NCBI RefSeq assembly: GCF_025143825.1
Contig: NZ_CP083560.1
Coordinates: forward strand, 2,418,001 to 2,482,000
Length of the DNA: 64,000 bases
Direction: 5' to 3'
Source: Sulfitobacter sp. S223
GTDB taxonomy: Bacteria; Pseudomonadota; Alphaproteobacteria; Rhodobacterales; Rhodobacteraceae
A model generated the notes under the pieces. It saw only the letters and a program-made list of their open reading frames with translations. It searched no databases and had not been told where the DNA came from. How positions within the stretch are numbered: the first letter of the stretch is position 1; the number at the start of each line of letters is the position of its first letter. Shown piece after piece: positions 49,414-59,500 of this stretch. The position numbers and the translations under genes were made by a program.

Positions 49414-50649
49414 ATGCGTATCTTTCCCATTCTTGCCGCAATCGCCATGGCAGCGTTTCTGTATATGGCGATTCTCGAACGGCCGACGCTTTTGGCATTC
49501 TTCGGAGCCGGAGAAGAAGAGAAAGCCGAGGCAGCCAACGAGACACCGGTTGCGGCACCGATATCAGCTGAAAAGCGGGTCAAGGTTGTTGTTGAACGGC
49601 TGAACGCCCAAAGCATCGACAGCGCAGTTGTCTTACGCGGACAGACAGCCGCAGCACGGCAGGTAGACGTAAAGGCAGAAACATCCGCCATCGTAGTATC
49701 AGAGCCGCTGCGCAAGGGAGCCAAGGTAGAAACAGGCCAGATCATGTGCCGATTGGACGAAGGCACGCGCCGTGCCGCTCTTGAACAAGCCCGCGCGCAA
49801 CTGGCCGAGGCGAAATCGCGCGTTCCCGAAGCGCAGGCCCGCGTGCAAGAGGCACAAGCCCGCCTTGAAGAAGCCAAGATAAACCAGAACGCGTCATCGC
49901 GGCTTAATGAAGGTGGATTTGCTTCCACCACACGGCTGGCAAGCTCGGATGCGGCTGTTGCCACGGCAGAGGCCGGTGTCAGCTCGGCCCAATCCGGCCT
50001 CAGCGCCGCGCAATCGGGCATCGAAGCAGCACAGGCCGCAGTGGCAGGCGCCCAGACAGAGTTGGACCGCCTTGTCATCGAAGCGCCCTTCGGTGGATTG
50101 CTCGAAAGCGATACAGCCGAGCTTGGCTCGCTTTTGCAGGCGGGCGCACTGTGTGGCACGATCATCCAGCTTGATCCGATCAAACTGGTTGGCTTTATTC
50201 CCGAAACCCAAGTCAACCGTGTGCAAGTAGGCGCTATGGCCGGCGCAAGACTGGCAGCGGGTGGTGGTGAGGTGCGCGGCAAAGTGACCTTTATCTCGCG
50301 TTCGGCCGATCCGCAGACCCGCACGTTTCTGACCGAGATCGAAGTGCCGAACCCCGACCTGAAAATCCGTGACGGGCAGACCGCTGAAATTCTCATCGCA
50401 TCCGAAGGGGCCGATGCGCATTTGGTGCCGCAAAGCGCGCTGACGTTAAACGACGAAGGCACGCTGGGGATGCGATTGGTCGATGACAACAACATCGTTG
50501 ATTTCCGCGCCGTTGAAATCATCCGCGACACTTCGAAAGGGGTATGGGTCACCGGGTTGCCAATGCAGGCGAACGTGATCGTGGTTGGACAGGAATACGT
50601 TGTTGAAGGCGTCGAAGTTGATCCGACATTCCGGGAGGTCACGCAATGA
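49414..50649 (+). CDS. RND efflux periplasmic adaptor (membrane fusion protein)
   Basis: 411 residues from the ATG at 49414, with AGAGG before it. An N-terminal membrane anchor without a lipobox is followed by a barrel-sandwich region (VDVKAETSAIVVSEPLRKGA), a long coiled-coil hairpin (LEQARAQLAEAKSRVPEAQA) and beta-barrel strands. It joins the RND pump to an outer-membrane channel, which is not in the window. It overlaps the permease by 4 bp. Confidence 0.94.
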   Translation: MRIFPILAAIAMAAFLYMAILERPTLLAFFGAGEEEKAEAANETPVAAPISAEKRVKVVVERLNAQSIDSAVVLRGQTAAARQVDVKAETSAIVVSEPLRKGAKVETGQIMCRLDEGTRRAALEQARAQLAEAKSRVPEAQARVQEAQARLEEAKINQNASSRLNEGGFASTTRLASSDAAVATAEAGVSSAQSGLSAAQSGIEAAQAAVAGAQTELDRLVIEAPFGGLLESDTAELGSLLQAGALCGTIIQLDPIKLVGFIPETQVNRVQVGAMAGARLAAGGGEVRGKVTFISRSADPQTRTFLTEIEVPNPDLKIRDGQTAEILIASEGADAHLVPQSALTLNDEGTLGMRLVDDNNIVDFRAVEIIRDTSKGVWVTGLPMQANVIVVGQEYVVEGVEVDPTFREVTQ

Positions 50650-53600
50650 CGGGAATTGTCGATTGGGCCGCCTCGCGCGCCCGGATGGTGCTGGCCTTTA
50701 TCTTGCTAAGCCTTGTTGTGGGTGCCTATGCCTACACCACATTGCCCAAAGAAGGAGAGCCGGACATCGAGATTCCGGCTCTTTTCGTATCCGTCCCCTT
50801 CCCCGGCATTTCCGCCGCGGATGCCGAGACACTTCTGCTCAAACCCATGGAGACCGAACTAAGCGATCTGGACGGGCTGAAGAAAATGACCGGCACCGCA
50901 TCCGAAAATTATGCGGGCCTTGCGCTTGAATTCGAATTCGGCTGGGACAAGACCTCGATCATTGCCGATGTGCGCGATGCCATGGGAACCGCAGAGGCGC
51001 AATTCCCCGAAGGAGCCGAGACTTATTCGATCAACGAGATCAACTTTTCCGAATTCCCGATCATCATTGTTAATATGACCGGCCCCGTGCCAGAGCGCAC
51101 GATGGCACGATATGCCAAGCTGTTGCAGGATGATCTTGAGGGGCTCGAAGCCGTTTTGGAAGCGGGCATCGCGGGCAACCGCGACGAAATGCTCGAAGTG
51201 TTGATCGACCCGCTCAAGCTTGAATCCTATGACGTGACCGCAGCGGAGTTGATCCAGACGGTACAGAACAACAACCAGTTGATCGCCGCAGGCGAGATCG
51301 AAAGCCAAAGCGGCACTTTTTCGGTGAAAATCCCCTCAAGCTTTGATGAGCCGCGCGATGTCTACAATTTGCCGGTGAAGACCAACGGCGACCGTGTTGT
51401 GACGCTGGGTGATCTGGCGGAAATCCATCTGACCTTCGAAGACCGTCTTGGAACATCGCGGTTCAACGGAGAGCCGTCGATGGCGCTGCAAGTGGTCAAG
51501 CGCAAGGGTTACAACCTGATCGACACTGCCAGCGCGGTCAAAAAGCTGGTGGCAGAAAGCCGCGAACAATGGCCAGAAGAGCTCAAGGCAGCTGTGCAGG
51601 TTGGCACATCCAACGATCAAAGCCGCGTGGTTAACAGCATGGTGCAGCAGCTGCTCGGATCGGTGTTTACCGCGATTGCGCTTGTGATGATCGTGGTGCT
51701 TGCCGCCCTTGGTATCCGCGCGGCCTTGCTGGTGGGGTTCGCGATCCCGACCTCGTTCCTGTTGTGTTTTGCGTTTCTCGCGCTGATGGGGATTTCGATC
51801 TCGAACATCGTTATGTTCGGCCTGATCCTTGCCGTGGGTATGCTGGTGGATAGTGCCATTGTTGTGGTGGAATACGCCGATCAGGAGCAGCAAAAAGGCA
51901 TCGGCCCGATGGAGGCCTATGTGCTGGCAGCCAAACGGATGTTCTGGCCGGTGATCTCCTCTACAGCGACAACGCTCTGCGCGTTTTTGCCAATGCTTTT
52001 TTGGCCCGGTGTGCCCGGAGAATTCATGGGCATGCTGCCTGTAACGCTCATTTTCGTGCTCTCGGCTTCACTGGTGGTTGCGCTGGTGTACCTGCCCGTG
52101 ATGGGCGGAGTCACAGGACGGTTGGAGCGTTGGATGGCCAGCAACATGGAGCGCATCGCGAGCCTGCCATGGTATCTCCATCTGCTGTTGTTGCCTGCGG
52201 CTTTCGTGATGATCTTTCCCGCGATGTCGCTGCTGGTACCTGGCAAGGCGGGCGATCCGGGCCTGTTGTTCCAGTGGATGGGCGCGCAGTTTAGCGCCAT
52301 GGACGGGCTTGATCTGCTCACTTCCGTGATCCCAACCTTCGTCAAAGTCTTTGCTTTGGTGCTGGTGGGGGCTGTGGTGTTGCTGGTGGCTTTGGGCGGT
52401 TTCATGCTGCTGCTGCTGGCGCTCTTTGCAGTGCTGACGCGGCTCGGCAAGTGGGGCCGTTGGTTGGCTTCACAGCTTTTCCGCAAGGAGCCGGACCGCA
52501 TTTACGCCGGTTACAAGCGCTCGCCCTTTGGCAAGTTCATCGAAATCATTGCGGGCAATCCGGTCATGCCACTTGTCACCTGCGGTTTCATCTTTGTTTT
52601 TGTGGGCACCACGCTGATCTTCTTTTCCAACAACTCCAAAGGTGTTGAGTTCTTCGTGGAATCAGAACCCGAGCAGGCGATTGTCTATGTGCTTGCGCGC
52701 GGCAACATGTCGCTGAACGAAAAGGACGATCTGCTACGGCAGGCAGAGCAGGTTGTGATCCGTCACCCCGGTATCGCTACCGCGTTCTCTTTTGCCGGCG
52801 AAGGTGGCCTGGATAGCAACACAGGCGGATCACAGGCCCCCAAGGACCTGATCGGTCAGGTCCAGTTCGAAACCGTCCCTTGGGAAGACCGCGCCCTACG
52901 CCCCGAACTTGACGGGGACATCGTCATCGCGGAACTGACCGAACAGCTATCGGACATCCCCGGCATCCAGATCGAGGTGCTCTCACTTGACCGTGGGCCT
53001 GCCTCTGGCAAGCCTGTGCATCTGCGATTCAAGGGCGACCGGTTTGACGATCTAATGGCGGCGACCGCAATGGCGCGCGATCATTTCAACACGGTGCCCG
53101 GCCTGATCCTGATCGAAGACACGCGTCCCCTGCCCGGCATTGACTGGCAAATCGATGTGGATGTGGAAAAGGCCGGTCAATACGGAGCGGATGTGCTGAG
53201 CGTGGGAGCGATGGTGCAACTGGTCACGCGGGGTCTGCTGCTGGATACCATGCGGGTGGACACATCGGATGAAGAGATTGAGATCCGCGTGCGCCTGCCT
53301 GAAGAAGACCGGCTTCTTTCAACGCTTGATACGCTCAAGGTCCGCACCATTGACGGACTGGTCCCGCTGTCAAACTTTGTGACCCGCACCGCCGTGCCAA
53401 AATTGGCCGAGATCAGCCGCATCGACCAAAAACGGTATATGGACGTCAAAGCGGACGTGACACCGGGCCTGATGAAGATCGTCAAGGTTGCCCAAGCGGG
53501 TGATGATCCCGCCGCCATGCCAACGCTCGCCACCCTGCGCCCGGCCGGAGAGGACGCAGATTTCACCGACACTGGCGGGACAGGGTTCAAGATCACCAAT

Positions 53601-54485
53601 CTTACCGCTGCGGCAGATGGTATCGACCTGCAAGAAGACTACAACGCGCTGAAACTGCGCCTTGTGCCGGTGAACGCAAACGAGCGGATCGCAGAGATTT
53701 CCAAATGGGTCGAAACCGCCGATCTGCCAGACGGCATCTCCTATGAATGGACCGGAGATCAGGAAGATCAGGCCGAAAGCCAAGCGTTCCTTAGCTCTGC
53801 CTTCACGGCCGCGCTGGGGTTGATGTTCATCATTCTCTTGGCCCAGTTCAACTCTTTCTACAACTCTGTGCTGGTTCTAATTGCGGTGGTGTTGTCCACC
53901 ACGGGCGTACTGATCGGCATGCTGGTCATGGATCAGACATTCTCGATCATCATGACCGGAACGGGGATTGTGGCTTTGGCCGGTATCGTGGTGAACAACA
54001 ACATCATCCTGATCGACACCTATCAGGAGTTCAGCCAGTACATGCCGCGGATCGAAGCGATCATCCGCACAGCACAGGCACGCATTCGCCCCGTGCTGCT
54101 GACCACCATAACCACGATGGCAGGTCTTGCGCCTATGATGTTTGGCCTAAGCCTCGATTTTGCCAACGGCGGATATACAATCGATAGCCCCACCGCGCTT
54201 TGGTGGAAGCAGTTGGCGACAGCGGTTGTCTTCGGCCTTGGTATTGCGACCGTGCTGACACTGGTGGTGACGCCATCATTGCTGGCGATCCGTGTCTGGG
54301 CCTCTACCTATGCGATGTGGGTGGCACGCCTGCTGGCGCGCATGTCCATGGGCCGCGCCAGCCGTGCCGCACGTGACTGGGCGCTGCAACGCAACGCCCG
54401 CCGTCAAAGCCCGCAGGAGCTGATCTGGAGTGACGAAAATCTGGATCAAGACCCGCCAGCCGCGCATGTCAAACCGGCAGAGTAA
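50646..54485 (+). CDS. RND efflux permease, enlarged
   Basis: 1279 residues, against about 1030 for usual HAE1 pumps. Membrane helix 4 reads VGMLVDSAIVVVEY with Asp402 and Ser403, where AcrB has two Asp. Between about residues 495 and 615 lie two or so extra hydrophobic helices (YLHLLLLPAAFVMIFPAMSL and LVGAVVLLVALGGFMLLLLA) between the usual TM6 and TM7. The C-terminus is also about 60 residues longer, hydrophilic. It exports hydrophobic compounds with the proton gradient; the substrate is unknown. Confidence 0.92.
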   Translation: MTGIVDWAASRARMVLAFILLSLVVGAYAYTTLPKEGEPDIEIPALFVSVPFPGISAADAETLLLKPMETELSDLDGLKKMTGTASENYAGLALEFEFGWDKTSIIADVRDAMGTAEAQFPEGAETYSINEINFSEFPIIIVNMTGPVPERTMARYAKLLQDDLEGLEAVLEAGIAGNRDEMLEVLIDPLKLESYDVTAAELIQTVQNNNQLIAAGEIESQSGTFSVKIPSSFDEPRDVYNLPVKTNGDRVVTLGDLAEIHLTFEDRLGTSRFNGEPSMALQVVKRKGYNLIDTASAVKKLVAESREQWPEELKAAVQVGTSNDQSRVVNSMVQQLLGSVFTAIALVMIVVLAALGIRAALLVGFAIPTSFLLCFAFLALMGISISNIVMFGLILAVGMLVDSAIVVVEYADQEQQKGIGPMEAYVLAAKRMFWPVISSTATTLCAFLPMLFWPGVPGEFMGMLPVTLIFVLSASLVVALVYLPVMGGVTGRLERWMASNMERIASLPWYLHLLLLPAAFVMIFPAMSLLVPGKAGDPGLLFQWMGAQFSAMDGLDLLTSVIPTFVKVFALVLVGAVVLLVALGGFMLLLLALFAVLTRLGKWGRWLASQLFRKEPDRIYAGYKRSPFGKFIEIIAGNPVMPLVTCGFIFVFVGTTLIFFSNNSKGVEFFVESEPEQAIVYVLARGNMSLNEKDDLLRQAEQVVIRHPGIATAFSFAGEGGLDSNTGGSQAPKDLIGQVQFETVPWEDRALRPELDGDIVIAELTEQLSDIPGIQIEVLSLDRGPASGKPVHLRFKGDRFDDLMAATAMARDHFNTVPGLILIEDTRPLPGIDWQIDVDVEKAGQYGADVLSVGAMVQLVTRGLLLDTMRVDTSDEEIEIRVRLPEEDRLLSTLDTLKVRTIDGLVPLSNFVTRTAVPKLAEISRIDQKRYMDVKADVTPGLMKIVKVAQAGDDPAAMPTLATLRPAGEDADFTDTGGTGFKITNLTAAADGIDLQEDYNALKLRLVPVNANERIAEISKWVETADLPDGISYEWTGDQEDQAESQAFLSSAFTAALGLMFIILLAQFNSFYNSVLVLIAVVLSTTGVLIGMLVMDQTFSIIMTGTGIVALAGIVVNNNIILIDTYQEFSQYMPRIEAIIRTAQARIRPVLLTTITTMAGLAPMMFGLSLDFANGGYTIDSPTALWWKQLATAVVFGLGIATVLTLVVTPSLLAIRVWASTYAMWVARLLARMSMGRASRAARDWALQRNARRQSPQELIWSDENLDQDPPAAHVKPAE

Positions 54486-54510
54486 CGCCTGTTCACCGGG
54501 AAGTGACCGC

Positions 54511-54541
54511 AAGGCCCCTCGCGATATTCGCGGGGGGCCTT
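54511..54541 (+). terminator. Terminator after the RND operon
   Basis: AAGGCCCCTCGCGA pairs with TCGCGGGGGGCCTT (one mismatch-like T-G pair) around a TAT loop, 25 bp after the permease stop. The T-run after it is weak. Confidence 0.6.
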
Positions 54542-54583
54542 ATGCTTTGGTGCAGATGTTCATTTGAAATAAGGATGTTTTCC

Positions 54584-55042
54584 ATGCTGCGCTATTTCCG
54601 TCCCATTATCACCGCCACCGTGCTCGGCGCTGCTGCCCTGCCAGCCTCGGCCGAGATGATATCCAAAACCAGCCCGCATTCTGTCGCTGTCACCATAGAC
54701 CGCCTTGCTGAAGCAGTGACCGGCGCGGGCGCGACCGTTTTCGCCCGTATAGACCATGCCGCAGGAGCCACCAAAGTGGACATGGACCTGCGGCCCACCG
54801 AGCTGCTGATTTTCGGAAACCCCAAGCTGGGCACACCGGCCATGATGGATGCGCAAACCGCCGGGCTTGATCTGCCGCTACGGGTTCTTGCCTATGCTGA
54901 CGCCGAAGGTGTCGTTCAAGTCACCTACCATGACCCGTCCACTCTCGCCTCAGAGCACGGCCTTGCGGTTGATGCTCCCTATCTTGCGATGATGACAGGC
55001 GCATTGGACAAGCTCACCGCCAAAGCTGTCGCGGCGGAATAA
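54584..55042 (+). CDS. Exported DUF302 protein
   Basis: 152 residues from the ATG at 54584 (AAGGA at about 8 nt). Signal peptide to ALPASA. The rest is the DUF302 fold with GATVFARIDHAAGA, LLIFGNPKLGTPAMM and LPLRVLAYADAEG. The fold may bind small ligands; no enzyme activity is known. It is the last plus-strand gene before the ABC exporter. Confidence 0.88.
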   Translation: MLRYFRPIITATVLGAAALPASAEMISKTSPHSVAVTIDRLAEAVTGAGATVFARIDHAAGATKVDMDLRPTELLIFGNPKLGTPAMMDAQTAGLDLPLRVLAYADAEGVVQVTYHDPSTLASEHGLAVDAPYLAMMTGALDKLTAKAVAAE

Positions 55043-55069
55043 CACTGCTAAACGCGCCTTGTTTTCGTT

Positions 55070-55099
55070 CCGCGCACCAATAGTCAGTCAGGTGCGCGG
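55070..55099. terminator. Hairpin between convergent DUF302 and ABC genes
   Basis: A 9-bp perfect stem (CCGCGCACC with GGTGCGCGG) around a 12-base loop between two convergent stops. There is no T-run directly after it on either strand, so the terminator role is only likely. Confidence 0.4.
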
Positions 55100-55152
55100 A
55101 AAAAGTATGACGTGCCTTCCGAAGGGCTGCCAATGAGCTTACGGTCCAGCCC

Positions 55153-57015
55153 CTACTCTTCGGACTGCTGACGATGCCAAAGCTGGGCGTAACGCCCGTT
55201 TTGCGCCAGCAGCGCATCATGGGTGCCGCGTTCTACCACTTCGCCTTTCTCAAGCACGATAATCGTGTCAGCTTCGGCAACTGTGCTGAGCCGGTGCGCA
55301 ATGGTCAAAACCGTGCGCCCTTTCCCAGCCTGCCGCAATGCGTCCTGAATTTCATGCTCGGTCTCGCTGTCCAATGCGCTGGTTGCTTCATCCAAAAGCA
55401 GGATCGGCGGATCTTTCAGCAATGTGCGCGCAATGCCGACACGTTGCTTTTCACCGCCAGACAGCTTCAGCCCCCGTTCACCCACCGACGTCTCATATCC
55501 GTCCGGCAATGCGACGATAAAGTCGTGGATTTGTGCCGCTTTGGCCGCTGCCTCAACCTCGGCCTGCGTGGCGCCGTCGCGGCCATAGGCAATGTTGTAC
55601 CCGATTGTATCATTGAACAGCACCGTATCCTGCGGCACCACACCGATCTGCCGGTGCAATGAGTTTTGCGTCACATCCCGTACGTCCTGGCCGTCAATGG
55701 TAAGGCTGCCTTTCTGCACATCATAAAAACGGAACAAGAGCCGACCGATGGTCGATTTGCCCGAACCTGTGGAACCGACAATCGCCACCATCTCACCCGG
55801 CTTTGCCACGATGCTTACACCGTTCAGGATATTGCGATCCGCGTTATAGCCGAAATGGACATCGTCCAGCCGTACTTCTCCGCCTGTGACAACAAGTTCC
55901 GGCGCGTCGGGTTTATCGTTGATTTCAGCGGGCTGCTCCAGCAGGTCAAACATTTGCCCCATGTCGACAAGAGCCTGACGAATCTCGCGGTAGACAGTCC
56001 CGAGGAAGTTCAGCGGAACAGTGATTTGGATCATGTAGGCGTTCACCATCACGAAATCACCAACTGTCAGCGTCCCGTTCTGGACACCCAAAGCCGCCAT
56101 GACCATCACGGCAACAAGCCCCACAGTGATAATCAGCGACTGTCCGAAGTTCAGAAAGGCCAGTGAATAGTTGGTCTTGATCGCCGCCTGCTCATACCCT
56201 GCCATGGCCACGTCGTAGCGGCCTGCTTCGCGCGCCTCTGCGCCGAAGTATTTAACAGTTTCATAGTTCAGCAGGCTGTCGATGGCTTTCTGGTTCGCAT
56301 CGGTATCCTGATCATTCATCTGGCGCCGCAGCTTTACGCGCCATTCAGTTACGGCAAACGTGAACCAAACATAAAGGCCAATCGTCACTGCCACGACCAA
56401 CAGATAGGTCACGTCAAACAGGATCATCAGAATGATCCCCACCAAGGCCAGCTCAAGGATCAGCGGCCCGATACTGAACAACAAGAACCGCAGCAGGAAT
56501 TCCACACCCTTCACGCCGCGTTCAATGATGCGGCTCAGGCCGCCGGTCTTACGGGTGATGTGATAGCGCATGGAGAGGCGGTGGATGTGGTTGAATGTCT
56601 CAAGCGCCAGCATGCGCAGCGCGCGCTGCGCGACCGGGGCGAAAATAGCATCTCGTAATTGCTGGAAACCCACCCCCATAAGCCGTGCCATGCCATACGC
56701 AATGGTGAGGCTGATCGCACCCAAGGCAAACATCGGTGCGCCTTCTCCGGCCATCGCATCCACCGCATCACGGTAAAAGAACGGCGTCGCGACGGTAACC
56801 ATTTTGGACACTACAAGGGCGATCATCGCCCAGATAACGCGCTTACGCACCCAGGCCATGTCCTTGGGCCACAGGTACGGTGCCACATTGCGCAGGACAC
56901 GCATGGACGATTGCCGCTCCTGTTCGGCCGCAATGTCTTCTTCGGTCGTGGCGTGTTTGCGCGCGGCGGTCTGTTCGGATGATTTCTGGGCGGGGTCAGT
57001 TCTGTCAGCGGTCAT
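55153..57015 (-). CDS. ATM1-type ABC exporter (permease fused to ATPase)
   Basis: 620 residues. The N-terminal part is a six-helix ABC membrane domain (YHITRKTGGLSRIIERG is typical of the Atm1/HMT group). The C-terminal ATPase has Walker A GSTGSGKSTIG, signature LSGGEKQRVGIARTL and Walker B ILLLDEATSALD. Bacterial Atm1 homologs export glutathione conjugates or metal adducts. It starts MTADRTDPAQ with a hydrophilic leader and is followed on the minus strand by no partner. Confidence 0.93.
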   Translation of the reverse strand: MTADRTDPAQKSSEQTAARKHATTEEDIAAEQERQSSMRVLRNVAPYLWPKDMAWVRKRVIWAMIALVVSKMVTVATPFFYRDAVDAMAGEGAPMFALGAISLTIAYGMARLMGVGFQQLRDAIFAPVAQRALRMLALETFNHIHRLSMRYHITRKTGGLSRIIERGVKGVEFLLRFLLFSIGPLILELALVGIILMILFDVTYLLVVAVTIGLYVWFTFAVTEWRVKLRRQMNDQDTDANQKAIDSLLNYETVKYFGAEAREAGRYDVAMAGYEQAAIKTNYSLAFLNFGQSLIITVGLVAVMVMAALGVQNGTLTVGDFVMVNAYMIQITVPLNFLGTVYREIRQALVDMGQMFDLLEQPAEINDKPDAPELVVTGGEVRLDDVHFGYNADRNILNGVSIVAKPGEMVAIVGSTGSGKSTIGRLLFRFYDVQKGSLTIDGQDVRDVTQNSLHRQIGVVPQDTVLFNDTIGYNIAYGRDGATQAEVEAAAKAAQIHDFIVALPDGYETSVGERGLKLSGGEKQRVGIARTLLKDPPILLLDEATSALDSETEHEIQDALRQAGKGRTVLTIAHRLSTVAEADTIIVLEKGEVVERGTHDALLAQNGRYAQLWHRQQSEE

Positions 57016-57071
57016 GGGTATTCCTATGCAGTCACCCCACTACATAGGACTGTTCAAGGCTAAGGACCACC

Positions 57072-58184
57072 TCAGTTCGGCAGATCGAAGACCTGTCCAG
57101 GATAAATCAGATCAGGATTGCGGATGCTACCGACGTTGGCCTCGAAAACCCTCACGTACAAGGTGCCATCACCATAGCGATCACGGGCAATCGCCCAAAG
57201 CGTAGCACCGGCCTGCACGGTAATTGATTTGATCGGGCCATCAGCAGATGCGGCAGCCTGCGCCAGAATTTCGGCGGATTCTCTTTTGAACGGAGTTTCT
57301 ACGCGGCTGCTGACCGCGCCTTGCGCGCTCACTTCGTCAACACGTAGCGTGTAGACGCCTTCATCCACATCCGGCAAATCCCCACGCCAACGCCCATGCT
57401 CATCAACCGGAAGGCTAACGACCGAACGGTTATCCAGATAGACTCTTACTTTGGTCGTGTCCGGTTGCGCTCGCCCCGTCAGTTGCACATCGCCCGCTTC
57501 GGAATAGCCAATGGTATCCAGAGCAACCGATGTCATAGCCTGGGGCGCGGCTGCAGACAAAAGGCTTACGCCCTCGGCATCGGACTTAAGAACAGCCACT
57601 TCGGCAGGTTTGGTCTGTTCAGGTGCCGCTGTAACCACTTCTGGCTGCACGGGCTCTTCCGTCTTTGTCCCCTCCTCGGCAATCTGTACCTTGGGGGCTG
57701 TCTCATCACTGGTTGACGTGGTCTTTGACGGCGCAAGAATGATTTCATCAAGTGAAGGCGTTACCGCCTTTTGCTCTTCGGCTTGGGCGGACAAGCTTAC
57801 GATCTGCGCCGATTGCTTTGGCGGCAACATGGCAATCGCGGCAAATCCACCGGTGCTATCGGCTTTGGCTGTCGCAACTTCGGCCCCGTCGAGCAAGATT
57901 TTGACATCGCTCATCGGCTCTGCCCGACCGGCGATGATCGTCGTACCGTCAGGTTCTCTGCGCACTTCGTCGAAGCTGGGAACTTGAGCGCTGGCTGTTT
58001 CTTGCTTTGGCTCGACTGTTTGAACGGGCGCGTCAGGCTGCGGTGCGGAAACCGTGCTAACGACGGGGCCATCACCACTGCGGCCAAACGCGATATACGC
58101 CCCCAGCAAAAGCGCCGCAGCCATGCCGCCACCAGCGATAACCGCCCCTGTATTGCCGCCGAGGCTTGCCCAAATTTTGCTCAT
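57072..58184 (-). CDS. LysM-domain peptidoglycan-binding protein
   Basis: 370 residues. An N-terminal membrane anchor (AVIAGGGMAAALLLGAYI) is followed by a long Pro/Glu-rich spacer with Ig-like repeats (RAEPMSDVKILLDGAEV and RAQPDTTKVRVYLDN) and a C-terminal LysM (ATLWAIARDRYGDGTLYVRV). It probably tethers the inner membrane to peptidoglycan. Common in this group. Confidence 0.88.
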   Translation of the reverse strand: MSKIWASLGGNTGAVIAGGGMAAALLLGAYIAFGRSGDGPVVSTVSAPQPDAPVQTVEPKQETASAQVPSFDEVRREPDGTTIIAGRAEPMSDVKILLDGAEVATAKADSTGGFAAIAMLPPKQSAQIVSLSAQAEEQKAVTPSLDEIILAPSKTTSTSDETAPKVQIAEEGTKTEEPVQPEVVTAAPEQTKPAEVAVLKSDAEGVSLLSAAAPQAMTSVALDTIGYSEAGDVQLTGRAQPDTTKVRVYLDNRSVVSLPVDEHGRWRGDLPDVDEGVYTLRVDEVSAQGAVSSRVETPFKRESAEILAQAAASADGPIKSITVQAGATLWAIARDRYGDGTLYVRVFEANVGSIRNPDLIYPGQVFDLPN

Positions 58185-58312
58185 TCAACAGCATCCCTGT
58201 CCGGATCACGTCATCCACGCGTTGAGCCTTTGTAGCGGACGCGCTATCACGGGTCAAAAGCCCAGTACCTCGGGGCTGATTATTCCCTTGAACGTGATGT
58301 AGGAGCACCTAA

Positions 58313-58870
58313 ATGCCCGTGAAATCGATTTGTGTCTTCTGTGGGTCGCGTCCCGGCGTTGACCCCGCCTATACCGCTGATGCCGAAGCTATGGGTAAAG
58401 GCATTGCCGCCAAAGGCTGGCGGCTGGTCTATGGTGCAGGCGATGTGGGGCTTATGGGCAGCGTGGCGCGCGCGGCACAGGAAGCAGGCGCAGATACTTT
58501 CGGCGTGATCCCTGCGCACCTTGTTGCATGGGAAGTCGGAAAGACCGATCTTACCCGATACATCGTGACCGAAACCATGCACGAGCGCAAAAAAGTGATG
58601 TTTATGAACTCGGACGCGCTGGTTGTCCTACCAGGCGGAGCGGGATCGCTTGATGAGCTGTTCGAGGTACTGACATGGCGCCAGCTGGGCCTTCACCAAA
58701 AGCCGATTTATATCGTTAATACAAATGGCTATTGGGACAAATTAAAGCAATTGATGAACCACGTAACGACAAGCGGATTTGCAGATGACAGCATTCTGGA
58801 TTTCTTGACTTGGGTGCCGGACAGCGCATCGGCCCTTGAGGATTATGCAAAGCGTATCAACGCGTCCTAA
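58313..58870 (+). CDS. LOG-family nucleoside phosphoribohydrolase
   Basis: 185 residues. It has VFCGSRPGVDPAY, VYGAGDVGLMG, and the PGGAGSLDELFEVLTW motif of LOG proteins (PGGxGTxxE class). It cleaves the base from AMP- or cytokinin-type monophosphates. AGGAG lies before the ATG. It is divergent from the LysM gene. Confidence 0.92.
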   Translation: MPVKSICVFCGSRPGVDPAYTADAEAMGKGIAAKGWRLVYGAGDVGLMGSVARAAQEAGADTFGVIPAHLVAWEVGKTDLTRYIVTETMHERKKVMFMNSDALVVLPGGAGSLDELFEVLTWRQLGLHQKPIYIVNTNGYWDKLKQLMNHVTTSGFADDSILDFLTWVPDSASALEDYAKRINAS

Positions 58871-58900
58871 ACGCGATGCCCTATCCGGCAGTTTCGTGAC

Positions 58901-59356
58901 TTACGCGTCTTCGAGCGCTGATTTGACGATCTTTTCGATCTCGTCCAGCGGGTGATTGGTCAAGGTTTTGGGGACTTCTGCCACAACCTTGTCACTTACC
59001 TCTATGTGCAGCTCGTCTCGCAGGCTGCCCAATGTACCGGGGTCTGCAACAATCACCAAACGGTCAAATTCGCCTTTGTGCGCTTTATCATAGAGAATGT
59101 CTGCCAGATCAGAGGCAAAGCGTTCCTTTGCCAATTCATGCCAGTCCGTGTCCTGAACGGCAGACCGGTGGGTCGACGGCCCGTCGTTGAAGCGTCCGGG
59201 ACGGTTTGCGGCCTGCTCACGCGCAGGGGGATTGTCTTGGACTTCCTTGCTGACAACTTTCAGGAACGGGTCCTCGTGGTCAGTGTCATTGCGCAGGAAC
59301 AGTGCCTTTTCGCTATCCGTTACCAGCACCCATGTGCCTTTGGTCAGAGCCGTCAT
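58901..59356 (-). CDS. Host-attachment family protein
   Basis: 151 residues, cytoplasmic. The family fold is shown by KGTWVLVTDSEKALFLRN, HELAKERFASDLADIL and FDRLVIVADPGTLGSLRDEL. Members such as AtsE of Agrobacterium were named for plant attachment, but most roles are unknown. Confidence 0.88.
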   Translation of the reverse strand: MTALTKGTWVLVTDSEKALFLRNDTDHEDPFLKVVSKEVQDNPPAREQAANRPGRFNDGPSTHRSAVQDTDWHELAKERFASDLADILYDKAHKGEFDRLVIVADPGTLGSLRDELHIEVSDKVVAEVPKTLTNHPLDEIEKIVKSALEDA

Positions 59357-59422
59357 CGTGGATCTCCTTTTTTGCTACGTCACAAACAAAACGCCGCGCC
59401 AAAGCCCGAAGTTCCAAAGCAA

Positions 59423-59452
59423 AAGCCCCGCAGCGCGATGCATACGGGGCTT
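59423..59452 (-). terminator. Terminator for sodB
   Basis: AAGCCCCG and CGGGGCTT (8-bp perfect stem, 14-base loop) followed on the minus strand by TTTTGCTTTGG. It lies 49 bp past the sodB stop. Confidence 0.65.
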
Positions 59453-59500
59453 GAGTTCTTTGAAATGATTAGCCGCGTTCTTTAAAGGGCCAAATCTATA

